From contig CAVURD010000041.1 in the NCBI GenBank assembly GCA_963743785.1, forward strand, positions 1 through 64,000: a DNA stretch of 64,000 nucleotides. The letters run 5' to 3'. Of the stretch, positions 46,442 to 55,851 are shown one piece after another (the first letter of the stretch is position 1; every line of letters begins with the position of its first letter). A model generated the notes under the pieces. The model saw nothing but the letters and a program-made list of their open reading frames with translations, had not been told where the DNA came from and searched no databases. The position numbers and the translations under genes are program-made. This stretch comes from Bog-473 sp963743785. GTDB lineage: Bacteria; Actinomycetota; Acidimicrobiia; Acidimicrobiales; RAAP-2.

Positions 46442-47842
46442 TTATCCGACCGAGCCCTCCATCTGCAGCTCAATCAGGCGGCTCCACTCCACGGCGTATT
46501 CCATGGGGAGGGTCCGGGTCACCGGCTCAATGAAGCCGTTGACGATCATGCCCATGGCCTGGCTCTCGGAGAGTCCCCGACTCATGAGGTAGAAGAGCTG
46601 GTCCTCGCCCACCTTCGAGATCGTGGCCTCGTGCCCGATGCGGGCGTCGCGCTCACCGACCTCCATGTAGGGCTTGGTCTCCGAGGTGGAGTCGTCATCG
46701 AGCAGGAGGGCATCGCAGCGCACGAACGACTTGGAGCCGGTGGCGCCCTTGTCCACGTGCACCTTGCCTCGGTACGTCGTGATCCCACCGTCCTTGGAGA
46801 TGGACTTGGACACGATGGTCGACGAGGTCTCCGGGGCTACGTGGAACATCTTGGCCCCGGCGTCCTGGTGCTGGCCGGCGCCGGCGTAGGCCACCGACAA
46901 GACCTCACCCGACGCCTTCGGCCCCATCAGGTACACCGAGGGGTACTTCATGGTCAGGCGCGAGCCGATGTTGCCGTCGATCCACTCGACGTGGGCCTCC
47001 GCCTCGGCCCGGGCCCGCTTGGTCACCAGGTTGTAGACGTTGTTCGACCAGTTCTGGATCGTCGTGTACGTGATCCGGGCGCCCTGCAGGGCCACCAGCT
47101 CCACCACGGCCGAGTGCAACGAGTCGGTGGTGTACACCGGCGCCGAGCACCCCTCGATGTAGTGCACCTGCGAGCCCTCGTCGGCGATGATCAGGGTCCG
47201 CTCGAACTGACCCATGTTCTCCGCGTTGATCCGGAAGTAGGCCTGCAGGGGCATGTCGACCTTGACGCCGGGCGGCACGTAGATGAACGACCCGCCCGAC
47301 CACACGGCCGAGTTGAGGGCGGCGAACTTGTTGTCGTTGGGCGGGATGAGCGTGCCGAACCACTTGCGGACGATCTCGGGGTACTCGCGCACCGCGGTGT
47401 CCATGTCGCAGAAGAGCACGCCTTGCGCCTCGAGGTCCTCCCGGTTGCGGTGGAATACCACTTCGCTTTCATATTGCGCGGTCACACCCGACAGGTACTT
47501 GCGCTCGGCCTCGGGGATGCCCAGCTTCTCGTAGGTGTTCTTGATGGCGTCCGGGAGGTCCTCCCAGCTGTCCACCTGACCACCCGTCGGCTTGATGTAG
47601 TAGTAGATGTCGTCGAAGTCGAGCTGGGGCATCTGCGTGGCGAACCACGGTGCCATCGGCTTGCGCTCGAAGTGCTTCAACGCCTTGAGTCGGAAGTCCC
47701 GCATCCACTGCGGCTCGTTCTTCATCTCTGACATCTCGCGCACGATCGACTCGTTCAGGCCCTTCTTGGGCTTGAAGATGTAGTCCTCGGCGTCACTCCA
47801 ACCAAGCTGGTAGCGACCAAGATCGAGATCTGTTGTAGCCAT
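46442..47842 (-). CDS. sufB: Fe-S cluster assembly protein SufB
   Basis: A 466-residue scaffold protein from ATG 47842, behind an AGGAG ribosome site. Hallmarks: SGVTAQYESEVVFHR, WSGGSFIYVPPGVKVDMPLQ, VHYIEGCSAP with the ligand Cys, and the long beta-helix ending in SRGLSESQAMGMIVNGFIEP. It stands apart from sufD and both sufC genes but is the third part of the locus. The sequence just upstream, CTACGTAG, is an 8-bp palindrome near a possible TACTAT -10. Confidence 0.97.
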   Translation of the reverse strand: MATTDLDLGRYQLGWSDAEDYIFKPKKGLNESIVREMSEMKNEPQWMRDFRLKALKHFERKPMAPWFATQMPQLDFDDIYYYIKPTGGQVDSWEDLPDAIKNTYEKLGIPEAERKYLSGVTAQYESEVVFHRNREDLEAQGVLFCDMDTAVREYPEIVRKWFGTLIPPNDNKFAALNSAVWSGGSFIYVPPGVKVDMPLQAYFRINAENMGQFERTLIIADEGSQVHYIEGCSAPVYTTDSLHSAVVELVALQGARITYTTIQNWSNNVYNLVTKRARAEAEAHVEWIDGNIGSRLTMKYPSVYLMGPKASGEVLSVAYAGAGQHQDAGAKMFHVAPETSSTIVSKSISKDGGITTYRGKVHVDKGATGSKSFVRCDALLLDDDSTSETKPYMEVGERDARIGHEATISKVGEDQLFYLMSRGLSESQAMGMIVNGFIEPVTRTLPMEYAVEWSRLIELQMEGSVG

Positions 47843-47956
47843 GTGGCTCCTGAGGTCTGGGGAGGTATTTCTCCTACGTAGATAGTAACAACTACCCGGG
47901 CCAGGCGAAACGGAATCACCTGGTAGCCACGTCGGTTGCCGTGGCAGGCTCGGCGG

Positions 47957-50164
47957 ATGGCAACCCCTCCCCTGGCCGAAGAGCGCCCCCGCACCCTGGT
48001 CTCGCACGGTGACCAGCGGAACGACCCCTGGTTCTGGCTGCGGGACCGAGAGGACCCCGCCGTCCTGCCCTACCTCGAAGCCGAGAATGCCTTCACCGAG
48101 GAGGAGCTGGCCCCCCTCGACGGCCTGCGCACCACCCTCTTCGAGGAGATGAAGGCCCGCATCCTCGAAACGGACATGTCGGTGCCGTCGCGGCGCGGGC
48201 CGTGGTGGTACTACGGGCGCACCGAAGAGGGGAAGAACTACGCCATCCACTGCCGCCGGCCGGCCGGACCGGCCGACGAGCTCCCGCCCGTCGGCGAGGC
48301 CGGGGTGGGTGAGGTGATCATGCTCGACGAGAACACCCTGGCCGAGGGGCACGACTACTTCGCCGTCGGGACGGCCGTCGTCAGCCCCGACCACGCCTGG
48401 TTGGCCTATGCCACCGACACCGAGGGAGCCGAGCACTACCAACTGCGCTTCCGCGCCCTCGAAGGTCGAGGCGGGAGTGACAAGGTCGACGATGGTGCCG
48501 CGCCCGAGGTGGTGGCCGACGTCGGGTACGGATTGGCCTGGTCGAGTGACGCGACCGTGGTCTTCTACGTCCGCTTCGACGACGCCCAGCGGCCCCACCA
48601 GCTATGGCGCCACCAATTGGGGACCGATCCGGCGCGTGACGTCCTCGTCCTCGAAGAAACCGACCGACGCTTCTCCCTCGGAACCGGACGTACCCGGGAC
48701 GGGGCCTTCGTGTTGGTGGGCCTGCACAGCACCAACACGACGGAGTGGCTGGCCATCCCGGCCGACGAACCGGCCACCGAGCCCCGCGTGATCATGCCCC
48801 GCCGCGAGGGGATTGAGTACTCCGTCGACCATCTTTCCCGGGCGGGTGACGCCGGCCCGGGCTGGTTCCTCATCTTGACCAACGACGAGGCCCAGGACTT
48901 CCGGGTCCTGGCCGGTCCGGACGACGCGGCGGATGGGAATGACGGGACCGACGAGGAGGACACCTGGCGCGAGATCGTGCCGCTGCGGAGCGGGGTGCGG
49001 ATCGAGGACGTCGATGCCTTTGCCACGGTGATCGTGCTCAGCGAGCGCGCCGAGGCCGAAACGGTGGTCCGGGTGCTTCCGCTGGGGACAGGGGGCGACC
49101 CGTTGGACGGAGACCTCCTGACGCGGAGTTGGGTGGTCCCTTCCACCGAGCGGCCCTCGTCGGTCTGGTTGGGCGCCAACCCCGAGCCGGACATCACCAC
49201 GCTCCGCGTCGGGCGGACGTCGATGGTCTCACCCAGCAGTGTGTTGCAGATCGATCTGGCTTCGAGAGGCGAGATCGTCCTCAAGACCGAACCGGTGCTC
49301 GGTGACTTCGACTCGGCCAACTACACCACCTTCCTCACGTGGGCCGAAGCCGGCGACGGGGCGCGGGTGCCGGTCTCGGTGGTGCATCGCAAGGGCATCG
49401 CCTTGCCCGCCCCCTGTCTCCTCTACGGCTACGGGGCGTATGAGATCTCCATCGATCCCTCCTTCTCGCACCATCGGCTCTCCCTCCTCGACCGCGGCCT
49501 GGTCTACGCGGTGGCCCACGTGCGGGGCGGCGGTGAGCTTGGTCGAGCCTGGTACGACGGCGGCCGCATGGAGCACAAGGCCAACACCTTCAGCGACTTC
49601 ATCGCCTGCGCCCACCACCTCATTGACGAAGACGTGGCCTCGGCCGGGGCCCTGGCCGGACGCGGCGCCTCGGCGGGCGGGCTGCTCATCGGCGCTGTGG
49701 CCAACACCGCGCCCGATCTCTTCGCCGCTCTGGTGGCCCAGGTCCCCTTCGTCGATTGCGTGAGCACCATGCTCGACGCCGAACTCCCCCTCACCGTCGG
49801 TGAGTGGGAGGAGTGGGGCAATCCGCTGGCCGACGTAGCGGCCTACTGGCGGATGCTGTCATATTCGCCCTACGACAACGTCGCCGGCCACAACGCGGAC
49901 GGCAGCGTGCGCACGTACCCCGACCTGCTGGTCACGGCCGGCCTCAACGACCCCCGAGTCAGCTACTGGGAGCCGGCCAAATGGGTGGCCAAACTGCGCC
50001 ATCTCAGCCCCACGACCAGGGTGTTCCTCCGCACCGAGCTGGGGGCCGGCCACGGCGGGCCCTCCGGTCGCTACGACTCGTGGAAGGAGGAGGCGCTGGT
50101 GCAGGCCTTCGTCCTCGACGCGCTGGGAATGGTCACCGCGCGTAACGAGTGCGTGAGTGCGTGA
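47957..50164 (+). CDS. ptrB: Oligopeptidase B (prolyl oligopeptidase family S9A)
   Basis: A 735-residue serine peptidase. An N-terminal seven-bladed propeller (from RNDPWFWLRDREDP) gates a C-terminal alpha/beta catalytic domain: LYGYGAYEISIDPSFS, VRGGGELGRAWYDGGR, the Ser elbow GRGASAGGLLIG, Asp in AGLNDPRVSYWEPAKW and His in GAGHGGPSGRYDSWKEE. It would cleave short peptides after Lys/Arg. The ATG at 47957 is chosen over 47936 because family members begin near this point. Confidence 0.93.
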   Translation: MATPPLAEERPRTLVSHGDQRNDPWFWLRDREDPAVLPYLEAENAFTEEELAPLDGLRTTLFEEMKARILETDMSVPSRRGPWWYYGRTEEGKNYAIHCRRPAGPADELPPVGEAGVGEVIMLDENTLAEGHDYFAVGTAVVSPDHAWLAYATDTEGAEHYQLRFRALEGRGGSDKVDDGAAPEVVADVGYGLAWSSDATVVFYVRFDDAQRPHQLWRHQLGTDPARDVLVLEETDRRFSLGTGRTRDGAFVLVGLHSTNTTEWLAIPADEPATEPRVIMPRREGIEYSVDHLSRAGDAGPGWFLILTNDEAQDFRVLAGPDDAADGNDGTDEEDTWREIVPLRSGVRIEDVDAFATVIVLSERAEAETVVRVLPLGTGGDPLDGDLLTRSWVVPSTERPSSVWLGANPEPDITTLRVGRTSMVSPSSVLQIDLASRGEIVLKTEPVLGDFDSANYTTFLTWAEAGDGARVPVSVVHRKGIALPAPCLLYGYGAYEISIDPSFSHHRLSLLDRGLVYAVAHVRGGGELGRAWYDGGRMEHKANTFSDFIACAHHLIDEDVASAGALAGRGASAGGLLIGAVANTAPDLFAALVAQVPFVDCVSTMLDAELPLTVGEWEEWGNPLADVAAYWRMLSYSPYDNVAGHNADGSVRTYPDLLVTAGLNDPRVSYWEPAKWVAKLRHLSPTTRVFLRTELGAGHGGPSGRYDSWKEEALVQAFVLDALGMVTARNECVSA

Positions 50165-50170
50165 GTGCGT
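50147..50170. repeat. Octamer tandem array, three units of GAGTGCGT
   Basis: Three perfect copies spanning the ptrB stop codon (50162-50164) and reaching the stop of the convergent gene. Confidence 0.85.
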
Positions 50171-51051
50171 TAGGTGGCCGCCGACGCCGGCGGCGTGAAG
50201 TGCAGCGTGAGCGGCGTCTGATACCCCGACGGCAACGTCACCGGCGACCCGTTGACCGTGGCCGTGAACGACGAGGGTGCGCCGACCTCGACGCTGACCA
50301 GTCCGGTGGCGGGGATGGTCTGCTGCTGGCCGGCGGCCAAGACCCCGCTGAACACACTGGCCCCGGTGGGACCGGTGACGCTGATCCAGCATTCGCTCGA
50401 GGTGGCCGAGACGACCAGCGTGAAATTGCTCGACGCCACGGCGTAGGTGGCGTCGCTGGCCGAGGTGACCTGCGGCGCCGAGACGGCGGGGAGCGGGGCC
50501 GTCGTGGTGGTGGTCGCGTGCGGGGTGGTGGTCCGGCTCGTGGTTGCCGCCGCATGGTGGCGCGGCGCCGCCCGGTGCGACCCGAACACCAGCAGCACCA
50601 CGACCAGCACCAGCACCGCCAGGACGGCCAGGCCGGGCGCCAACAGGCGGCGGGGCCGGTGGTTCATGAAGCCGATGGCAGGGTCTGAGCGTTCGGGAGC
50701 CGGCTTCCCCGGCACCGGGGCCAACGCGTCGTCGAAGGTGAGGGCCCCGACGCGCTCGACCGCCTCGGGTGGGGCCACCGGCGGCACCGCGCTCGGGGGT
50801 GGGCTGGTCAGGCGAACGGTGGCCGAATCGGTCAGGCGAACGGTGCTCTCGGGATAGGCGTGCTTGGGGACCTCGACCGGGTCGCCCGCCTTCTGCGATC
50901 CGCGGGGGTGCTCGTTGATGACCTCGAGGGTGTGAGCCACGCGGTGATACCCCTCGATCGTGTGGACGTCGTCGTGGGAGCGGCGTCGTAGGAGCATCGC
51001 CCCCAGGAGTGACGCGACGACCACCACGATGATGATTCCATCGACCAACAC
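50170..51051 (-). CDS. Membrane protein with Thr-rich stalk, possibly RodZ-like C-terminus
   Basis: A 293-residue protein. It has an N-terminal membrane helix (GIIIVVVVASLLGAML), a soluble Pro-rich stretch, a second helix (LAPGLAVLAVLVLVVVLLVF), a Thr/Ala-rich stalk (ATTSRTTTPHATTTTTAPL), and a C-terminal beta domain with TLVVSATSSECWISVTGP and GVLAAGQQQTIPATGLVSVE, the pattern of the DUF4115 domain found at the end of RodZ. No helix-turn-helix typical of RodZ is present. May serve in wall or polymer organisation. Confidence 0.65.
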   Translation of the reverse strand: MLVDGIIIVVVVASLLGAMLLRRRSHDDVHTIEGYHRVAHTLEVINEHPRGSQKAGDPVEVPKHAYPESTVRLTDSATVRLTSPPPSAVPPVAPPEAVERVGALTFDDALAPVPGKPAPERSDPAIGFMNHRPRRLLAPGLAVLAVLVLVVVLLVFGSHRAAPRHHAAATTSRTTTPHATTTTTAPLPAVSAPQVTSASDATYAVASSNFTLVVSATSSECWISVTGPTGASVFSGVLAAGQQQTIPATGLVSVEVGAPSSFTATVNGSPVTLPSGYQTPLTLHFTPPASAAT

Positions 51052-51061
51052 TGCCTCCTAT

Positions 51062-51377
51062 TCAACAGGACGCGAGGGTCGAATGGTGCTTCGGGTAGAA
51101 CGCCTCGACGAATGGCACGGCCCACGCCTCGGGCACGGGGCGGGCCGGCTCGCGACGGCCCAGCGCAGCAGCCTTTCTGGGCGTCAGTGTCCCCCCGGGT
51201 GACGCAATCGATCTCGTCGGCTCCCCCGGCGAATTCCGCCATGACCGAGCGGGCCAGGAGGTCCGGCGACCCGCCCACGCCTCGAGCGCGGGTTGCGTCC
51301 CGCCGGCTGACGACGCTGAGCTCATCGATGACGGTCGCCTGATTCCCCCGGCCGAGTGGGTTCTCCCTGGGGGTCAC
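51062..51377 (-). CDS. Unidentified reading frame, probable frameshift
   Basis: A coding-like stretch downstream of the RmlC-like gene. Part one, from GTG 51377, reads RGNQATVIDELSVVSRRDA and PDLLARSVMAEFAGGADEID; after a run of six G (coding strand, near 51194) the neighbouring frame carries KAAALGRREPARPVPEAWAV and PFVEAFYPKHHSTLASC, ending at 51062. Codon pattern supports one gene of about 100 residues or more, perhaps with its 5' end lost. I recognise no family. Confidence 0.4.
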
Positions 51378-51479
51378 CGCGCTGCTGCGGCGGGCCGTCG
51401 GCGGCGCGCCGCACGCCCACCCCCTGTCGCCCGAGGGGAATCGGCCTCGCCACCGGATCCTTCGGACCGTACCCGAGAT

Positions 51480-52031
51480 TCAGGTGCGCATGACCAGGCG
51501 CGGCCGCAGACCGTCGGCGATGTCAAGGCGCCGGGGGTTGGTCATGTCCCGGTTCGAGAGGACGGGCTCGGTGATCCCCCAGTCGGCCCCGACGGCCGGG
51601 TCGTCCCACGCCAGGCCCAGCTCGTCGGATGCGTTGTAGTAGTTGTCCACCATGTAGGTCAGCTGGAGATCGGTGAGGGCGGCGAAACCGTGGGCCACGC
51701 CGGGTGGGATGAACAGGCCCTGGTCGACGTCGCCGTCCAGGTCGACCAGCTCGGTGGCCCCGTCGGTGGGCGAGCCCTGCCGAAGGTCGTGCAGCACCAC
51801 GCGAGCCCGACCTGCCAGGAGGTACCAGTAGTCCGCCTGGTGGAGGTGGTAGTGCAGCCCGACCAGCGCGCCCGCCTGCTTCACCGATCGATTGGCCTGC
51901 ACCATCTCGCGGCCAAGCGGGAACCAGCTGCGCCGGTAGGTCTCGACGAAGCGGCCGCGCTCGTCGCCGTGCGCATCGGGACGCACCGTGAGCACGTCGT
52001 CGATGGTGGAGGAGGGAAGGAGCTCGGGCAT
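51480..52031 (-). CDS. dTDP-4-dehydrorhamnose 3,5-epimerase family protein
   Basis: A 183-residue cupin of the RmlC type. It has the family opening GDERGRFVETYRRSWFP, the conserved VGLHYHLHQADYWYLLAGRA with catalytic-site His, then FIPPGVAHGFAAL and the end WGITEPVLSNRD. It catalyses the double epimerisation in dTDP-rhamnose synthesis in canonical members. RmlA, B and D are not in the window, so the true sugar is uncertain. Confidence 0.85.
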   Translation of the reverse strand: MPELLPSSTIDDVLTVRPDAHGDERGRFVETYRRSWFPLGREMVQANRSVKQAGALVGLHYHLHQADYWYLLAGRARVVLHDLRQGSPTDGATELVDLDGDVDQGLFIPPGVAHGFAALTDLQLTYMVDNYYNASDELGLAWDDPAVGADWGITEPVLSNRDMTNPRRLDIADGLRPRLVMRT

Positions 52032-52066
52032 CGGCGGAACGCTAGCGGACGCTCACGGTGCGGCAC

Positions 52067-52543
52067 TCAGGCCACGAAGCGACCGAAGCCGGATCGGTAG
52101 AAGAGGAGCGGTGATCCGGAGCCCACCTCCATCGCCACGACGTGGCCCGTGACCAGCTCGTGGTCTCCCCCCTCGTAGATGGCCCCCAGGGTGCACTCGA
52201 TGGTGGCCAGCGAGCCCTTGATAAGCGGAGCGCCCGTGATGCCGGCGGTCCAGGCCACGCCGTCGAATTTGTCGCCGCCGGAGACGGCGAAATTGAGGCA
52301 GATGGCTTCTTGGTGCTCGGCCAGGATATTGACGGCGAAAGCGCCGGCTTCGGCGATCCGCGGCCAGCTGGTAGAGCTCTTGGCCGGGGCCAGGATCACC
52401 ATGGGGGGATCCAGCGAGAGGGCGGCGAAGGACTGGCAGGAGAAGCCGACGGGCTCACCGTCCTCGGAGGCCGTCACGATGGTGACGCCGGTGGCGAAGT
52501 GCCCCAGGACCTCGCGGAACCGGGCCTGATCGAGGCCCGACAT
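52067..52543 (-). CDS. Flavin reductase-like (FMN-binding) protein
   Basis: A 158-residue split-barrel flavin reductase. Typical segments are FREVLGHFATGVTIVTA, GFSCQSFAALSLDPPMV and FAVNILAEHQEAI, and the C-terminal GHVVAMEVG, LFYRSGFGRF. These proteins make reduced flavin for monooxygenases; no partner oxygenase is adjacent. Its start is one base from the stop of the upstream MBL gene. Confidence 0.9.
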   Translation of the reverse strand: MSGLDQARFREVLGHFATGVTIVTASEDGEPVGFSCQSFAALSLDPPMVILAPAKSSTSWPRIAEAGAFAVNILAEHQEAICLNFAVSGGDKFDGVAWTAGITGAPLIKGSLATIECTLGAIYEGGDHELVTGHVVAMEVGSGSPLLFYRSGFGRFVA

Positions 52544-53398
52544 CTACGCCCGACCGAGGTCGATTGATTGGGATTCGTGCGCGGCGGACACGTCCTCGAT
52601 CGACTTGGCTTCGGGCAGGCGACGGGCAGAGGAGATGATGCGATCTATTTCACGGTCGTTGTGCGAAGGGTCGTGATGCGAAAGCAGGAGTCGCTTGACG
52701 TTTGCCTCCGCCGCCACGTGGACGGCGAAGGCCGCCGTCGAATGGCCCCAGTCGGACTTCTCGGCGAACTCGTCATCGGTGTATTGCCCGTCGTGCACCA
52801 GGAGATCGGCGCCCCGACAGAGTTCGAGGACGGCCTCGGTGATGGTCCGCCGGTCGACGGGTGCCTGATGGTCCGGCAGGTAGGCCATGGTCCGACCTTC
52901 CGCCTCGATGCGATAGCCCAAGGTGGATCCACTGTGGGGAATGGTGCGGGCCATGATCTTGGTCGATCCGATGGAGAAGTCCTCGTCTCGGGTGTCGATG
53001 GTCAGGAGCTCGCCCCGGAACTGCTCCATGTGGATGGGGAAGACCGGCGGCTGGACCGCCTTGTGCAGGGCCTCCTTGAGGCTCCCCTCCGGCTGCGCCG
53101 GGCCGTGCACGGTGAGGCGGGCCCCGGGATCATGGAGGGGGCTGAAGAAGGGCAGCCCGAGGATGTGGTCGAAATGGAGGTGGGTCAACAAGGCGGTGGC
53201 ATGGAGTGGGGTCCCCAGAGCCCGCACCCCCTTGTGCAGCACGTCGCCCAGCGCACGCAGTCCCGTCCCCAGGTCGACGATGAGTGGCTCGTCCCCTTCG
53301 ACGTTGACCACGAGGCACGAGGTGTTCCCCCCGTATCGCCGGTACCGATCCCCCGAGCACGGACAAGACCCCCGTGTGCCGTAAAATGTTACGTTCAC
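52544..53398 (-). CDS. MBL-fold metallohydrolase (RNase Z/cyclic-nucleotide PDE-like)
   Basis: A 284-residue protein from GTG 53398 (VNVTFYGTRGSCPCSG); a farther ATG at 53443 would overlap the divergent hydrolase start. Metal sites: LLTHLHFDHILGL (HxHxDH), PHSGSTLGYRI, DLLVHDGQY and LSHHDPSHN. The layout is that of the RNase Z-like branch of the beta-lactamase superfamily, which contains many small phosphodiesterases. Partner genes give no hint. Confidence 0.88.
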   Translation of the reverse strand: MNVTFYGTRGSCPCSGDRYRRYGGNTSCLVVNVEGDEPLIVDLGTGLRALGDVLHKGVRALGTPLHATALLTHLHFDHILGLPFFSPLHDPGARLTVHGPAQPEGSLKEALHKAVQPPVFPIHMEQFRGELLTIDTRDEDFSIGSTKIMARTIPHSGSTLGYRIEAEGRTMAYLPDHQAPVDRRTITEAVLELCRGADLLVHDGQYTDDEFAEKSDWGHSTAAFAVHVAAEANVKRLLLSHHDPSHNDREIDRIISSARRLPEAKSIEDVSAAHESQSIDLGRA

Positions 53399-53441
53399 TC
53401 GCACCACGCTACCGCTGCTGTGGGCGATACGTTCTGTCGGC

Positions 53442-54329
53442 ATGGATCAACGCACCGAAACTGTCGCCGGCACCGTCGCCGCCAACGGGCTGGAATTCGC
53501 CTATCTGGAGTCGGGACCACCCGACGGGCCCCTGGCCCTGTGCCTGCACGGGTTCCCCGACTCGGCCTACACCTGGCGCTATCTATTGCCCGAACTGGGC
53601 CAGGCCGGCTACCACGCCGTGGCTCCGTTCTCACGCGGCTACGCCCCGACGGACGTTCCGCCCGACGGCCTCTACCAGGTAGGCGCCCTGGCCCGTGATG
53701 CCAACGCCCTGCACGGAGTCCTCGGTGGTGACGGTGATGCGGTCATCATCGGGCACGACTGGGGTGCCCTGGCCACCTACGCCGCCGTGGCCCACCGTCC
53801 GGAGCGCTGGCGTCGGGCGGTGACCGCCGCCGTAGCCCCGACCGCCTCGGTCATGGCGTCGTTCTTCACCTACGCGCAGTTGCGTCGAAGTTGGTACACC
53901 TTCTTCTTCCAGTCCCCCCTGGCCGAGCTCGCCGTGCCCATGGACGACTTCGTCTTCATCGACCGCCTGTGGGCCGACTGGTCGCCCGGTTACGACGCGG
54001 CCTTCGATCTGGCCCGGGTCAAGGAATCCATCGGGGATCCCGAACACATCGCCGCAGCCATCGGGTACTACCGCGCCCTGTATGACAGCGACCGGCACAG
54101 TCCCGACCTGGCCGACGAACAGGCGGCCGCCATGCTCCCGACCCCGATTCCGACGCTGTATCTGCACGGCCGAGACGACGGGTGCTTCGGGCTTGAAGCC
54201 ATCGGCAACCCGCTCGCGTTCCTGGCCGAGGGATCAGAGATGGTGGTGGTGGACGGGACCGGGCACTTCCTCAACGTCGAGCAACCCGACGTGGTGAACC
54301 GGCACATCCTGGAGTTCATCGCCCGGTAG
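53442..54329 (+). CDS. Alpha/beta hydrolase, epoxide hydrolase/haloalkane dehalogenase-like
   Basis: A 295-residue hydrolase. HGFPDSAYTWRYLLPEL is the HGxP motif; the nucleophile is Asp in GHDWGALATYA, typical of epoxide hydrolases and dehalogenases rather than esterases; the C-terminal half carries GRDDGCF and VDGTGHFLN with the general-base His. The substrate is not known. Confidence 0.88.
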   Translation: MDQRTETVAGTVAANGLEFAYLESGPPDGPLALCLHGFPDSAYTWRYLLPELGQAGYHAVAPFSRGYAPTDVPPDGLYQVGALARDANALHGVLGGDGDAVIIGHDWGALATYAAVAHRPERWRRAVTAAVAPTASVMASFFTYAQLRRSWYTFFFQSPLAELAVPMDDFVFIDRLWADWSPGYDAAFDLARVKESIGDPEHIAAAIGYYRALYDSDRHSPDLADEQAAAMLPTPIPTLYLHGRDDGCFGLEAIGNPLAFLAEGSEMVVVDGTGHFLNVEQPDVVNRHILEFIAR

Positions 54330-54443
54330 GGCGTGTCTGCTCCGCGGAGGACCCGGCCCGGATGGCCGACGGCATGCGGGCGGCTTTCCCGCCGACAGCA
54401 TCGGCCAAGGCAGCGACCCGTCGACCGGGGGACCCACCGGCGC

Positions 54444-55223
54444 TCAACGCAGCTGCAACCGACGCGGCGTACGGGGCAACCACCGGGCGAAGCCCTCGGT
54501 CACCAGCTCGGCCGCGATCCGATCCGCTCGCTCCCGGTCGTGAGGCCAGCCGCAGGCGACGGCCACCTCCGGCGCGGGAAGGGGGCCGGCGCGGAGCGCC
54601 TGCACGAGGCGGCCGCGACCCTGACGGTCGGAACCGGCAAAGCGAGATTGGGCACGAGCGGACGGGCTCGCCCGCCAAGGGTCTGGGCCACGCATCCCGG
54701 CGCGCCGCCAACGGCACAGCCGCGAGAGGGGGCACTCGGCGCAGGCGGGTCTCGGCGTGCACACGGTGGCCCCGAGGTCGAACATGGTCTGGTTGAAGTC
54801 CCATGATCGGCCGGCCGGGACCAGCCGGTCGGCCATGGACTGGGCCTGGGAGACCGTCAGCGGAGCACCGGCGACGCAGCGCGACAGCACCCGGAGGGCG
54901 TTGGTGTCCACCGTGGCCACGTCGGCCCCGAAGGCGAACGAGCGGACGGCCCGGGCGGTGTAGGGGCCGATACCGGGAAGAGAGCGCAGGGCCGACTCAT
55001 CGGCCGGGACCACTCCCCCGTGTTCGGCCACGACGATCCGAGCCGCCCGGTGCAGGTTGAGGGCGCGCCGGTTGTAGCCCAGCCCCGACCAGATGCGCAC
55101 CACGGCCGCCGGTCCGGCGCGGGCGCACGTGGTGGCATCGGGAAAGGCCGACAGGAAGGCCTCGTAGTACGGGATCACGCGGCCGGCCTGGGTCTGCTGG
55201 AGCATCACCTCACTGACCAGCAC
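54444..55223 (-). CDS. mutY: A/G-specific adenine glycosylase MutY (5' end uncertain)
   Basis: Removes adenine mispaired with 8-oxoguanine. HhH motif SLPGIGPYTARAVRSFAFG, catalytic Glu in LVSEVMLQQTQ, Asp in VDTNALRVL, and the iron-sulfur cysteines in CTPRPACAECPLSRLC are intact. GTG 55223 is the first usable start, but the same frame continues upstream with the conserved RRDLPWRRTSDPWAV to about 55300 without a start codon, so the true N-terminus is likely in or near the end of the MaoC gene or an indel has hidden it. The C-terminal lobe is shorter than in E. coli MutY. Confidence 0.88.
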   Translation of the reverse strand: MLVSEVMLQQTQAGRVIPYYEAFLSAFPDATTCARAGPAAVVRIWSGLGYNRRALNLHRAARIVVAEHGGVVPADESALRSLPGIGPYTARAVRSFAFGADVATVDTNALRVLSRCVAGAPLTVSQAQSMADRLVPAGRSWDFNQTMFDLGATVCTPRPACAECPLSRLCRWRRAGMRGPDPWRASPSARAQSRFAGSDRQGRGRLVQALRAGPLPAPEVAVACGWPHDRERADRIAAELVTEGFARWLPRTPRRLQLR

Positions 55224-55329
55224 CGCCCACGGATCGCTGGTGCGCCGCCACGGGAGATCACGGCGGTGCTCGTCACCCCAGTCGAGGATCCGGTCGCCGA
55301 CGCGCCGGGTCCGCGAGGCCGAAAGGGCT

Positions 55330-55842
55330 TCAGTCCCAGACGTCGTCGTCGTAGGGCCGTCGGCGCGCCGGTGCCGCGCCCTGCTTCCACACCATCACCT
55401 TGCGCCGGAAGTAGCAGACCTCTTCACCGCGTTGGTTGAAGGCCTTGGTCTCCACGGTGACGATGCCCCGGTCGTCCTTCGACTTGGAGGGGGTGGCCTC
55501 GAGCACCCTGGTCTCGGCGTAGATGGTGTCGCCGTGGAAGGTGGGGAAACGGTGGAGGAGCGATTCGACTTCGAGGTTGGCGATGCACGAACCACTCACA
55601 TCGGGCACGCTCATGCCGAGGGCGAGTGAATAGACGAGGTTTCCCACCACGACGTTCTTGCCCTGCACCGTCTCGTGCTCGGCGAACCACGAATTGGTAT
55701 GCAGAGGATGGTGGTTCATGGTGATCATGCAGAAGAGATGGTCGTCCGCCTCGGTGATCGTTTTGCCGGGCCAGTGGCGGTAGATATCCCCCGGAACGAA
55801 GTCTTCGAGGTAGCGGCCAAAGGGGCGGTCGTACGTGGTCAT
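55330..55842 (-). CDS. MaoC-family hydratase, probable mesaconyl-CoA hydratase (ethylmalonyl-CoA pathway)
   Basis: A 170-residue hot-dog hydratase. The motifs KTITEADDHLFCMITMNHHPLH, GKNVVVGNLVYSLALGMSVPD, and TFHGDTIYAETRVLE then PSKSKDDRGIV are the pattern I associate with the mesaconyl-CoA (methylmalyl-CoA) hydratase of actinobacterial ethylmalonyl-CoA clusters. Asp and His of the DDHLF region are the likely catalytic pair. It lies 1.4-3.5 kb from methylsuccinyl-CoA dehydrogenase and malyl-CoA lyase, consistent with the same pathway. Confidence 0.82.
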   Translation of the reverse strand: MTTYDRPFGRYLEDFVPGDIYRHWPGKTITEADDHLFCMITMNHHPLHTNSWFAEHETVQGKNVVVGNLVYSLALGMSVPDVSGSCIANLEVESLLHRFPTFHGDTIYAETRVLEATPSKSKDDRGIVTVETKAFNQRGEEVCYFRRKVMVWKQGAAPARRRPYDDDVWD

Positions 55843-55851
55843 GGCGGTGCG

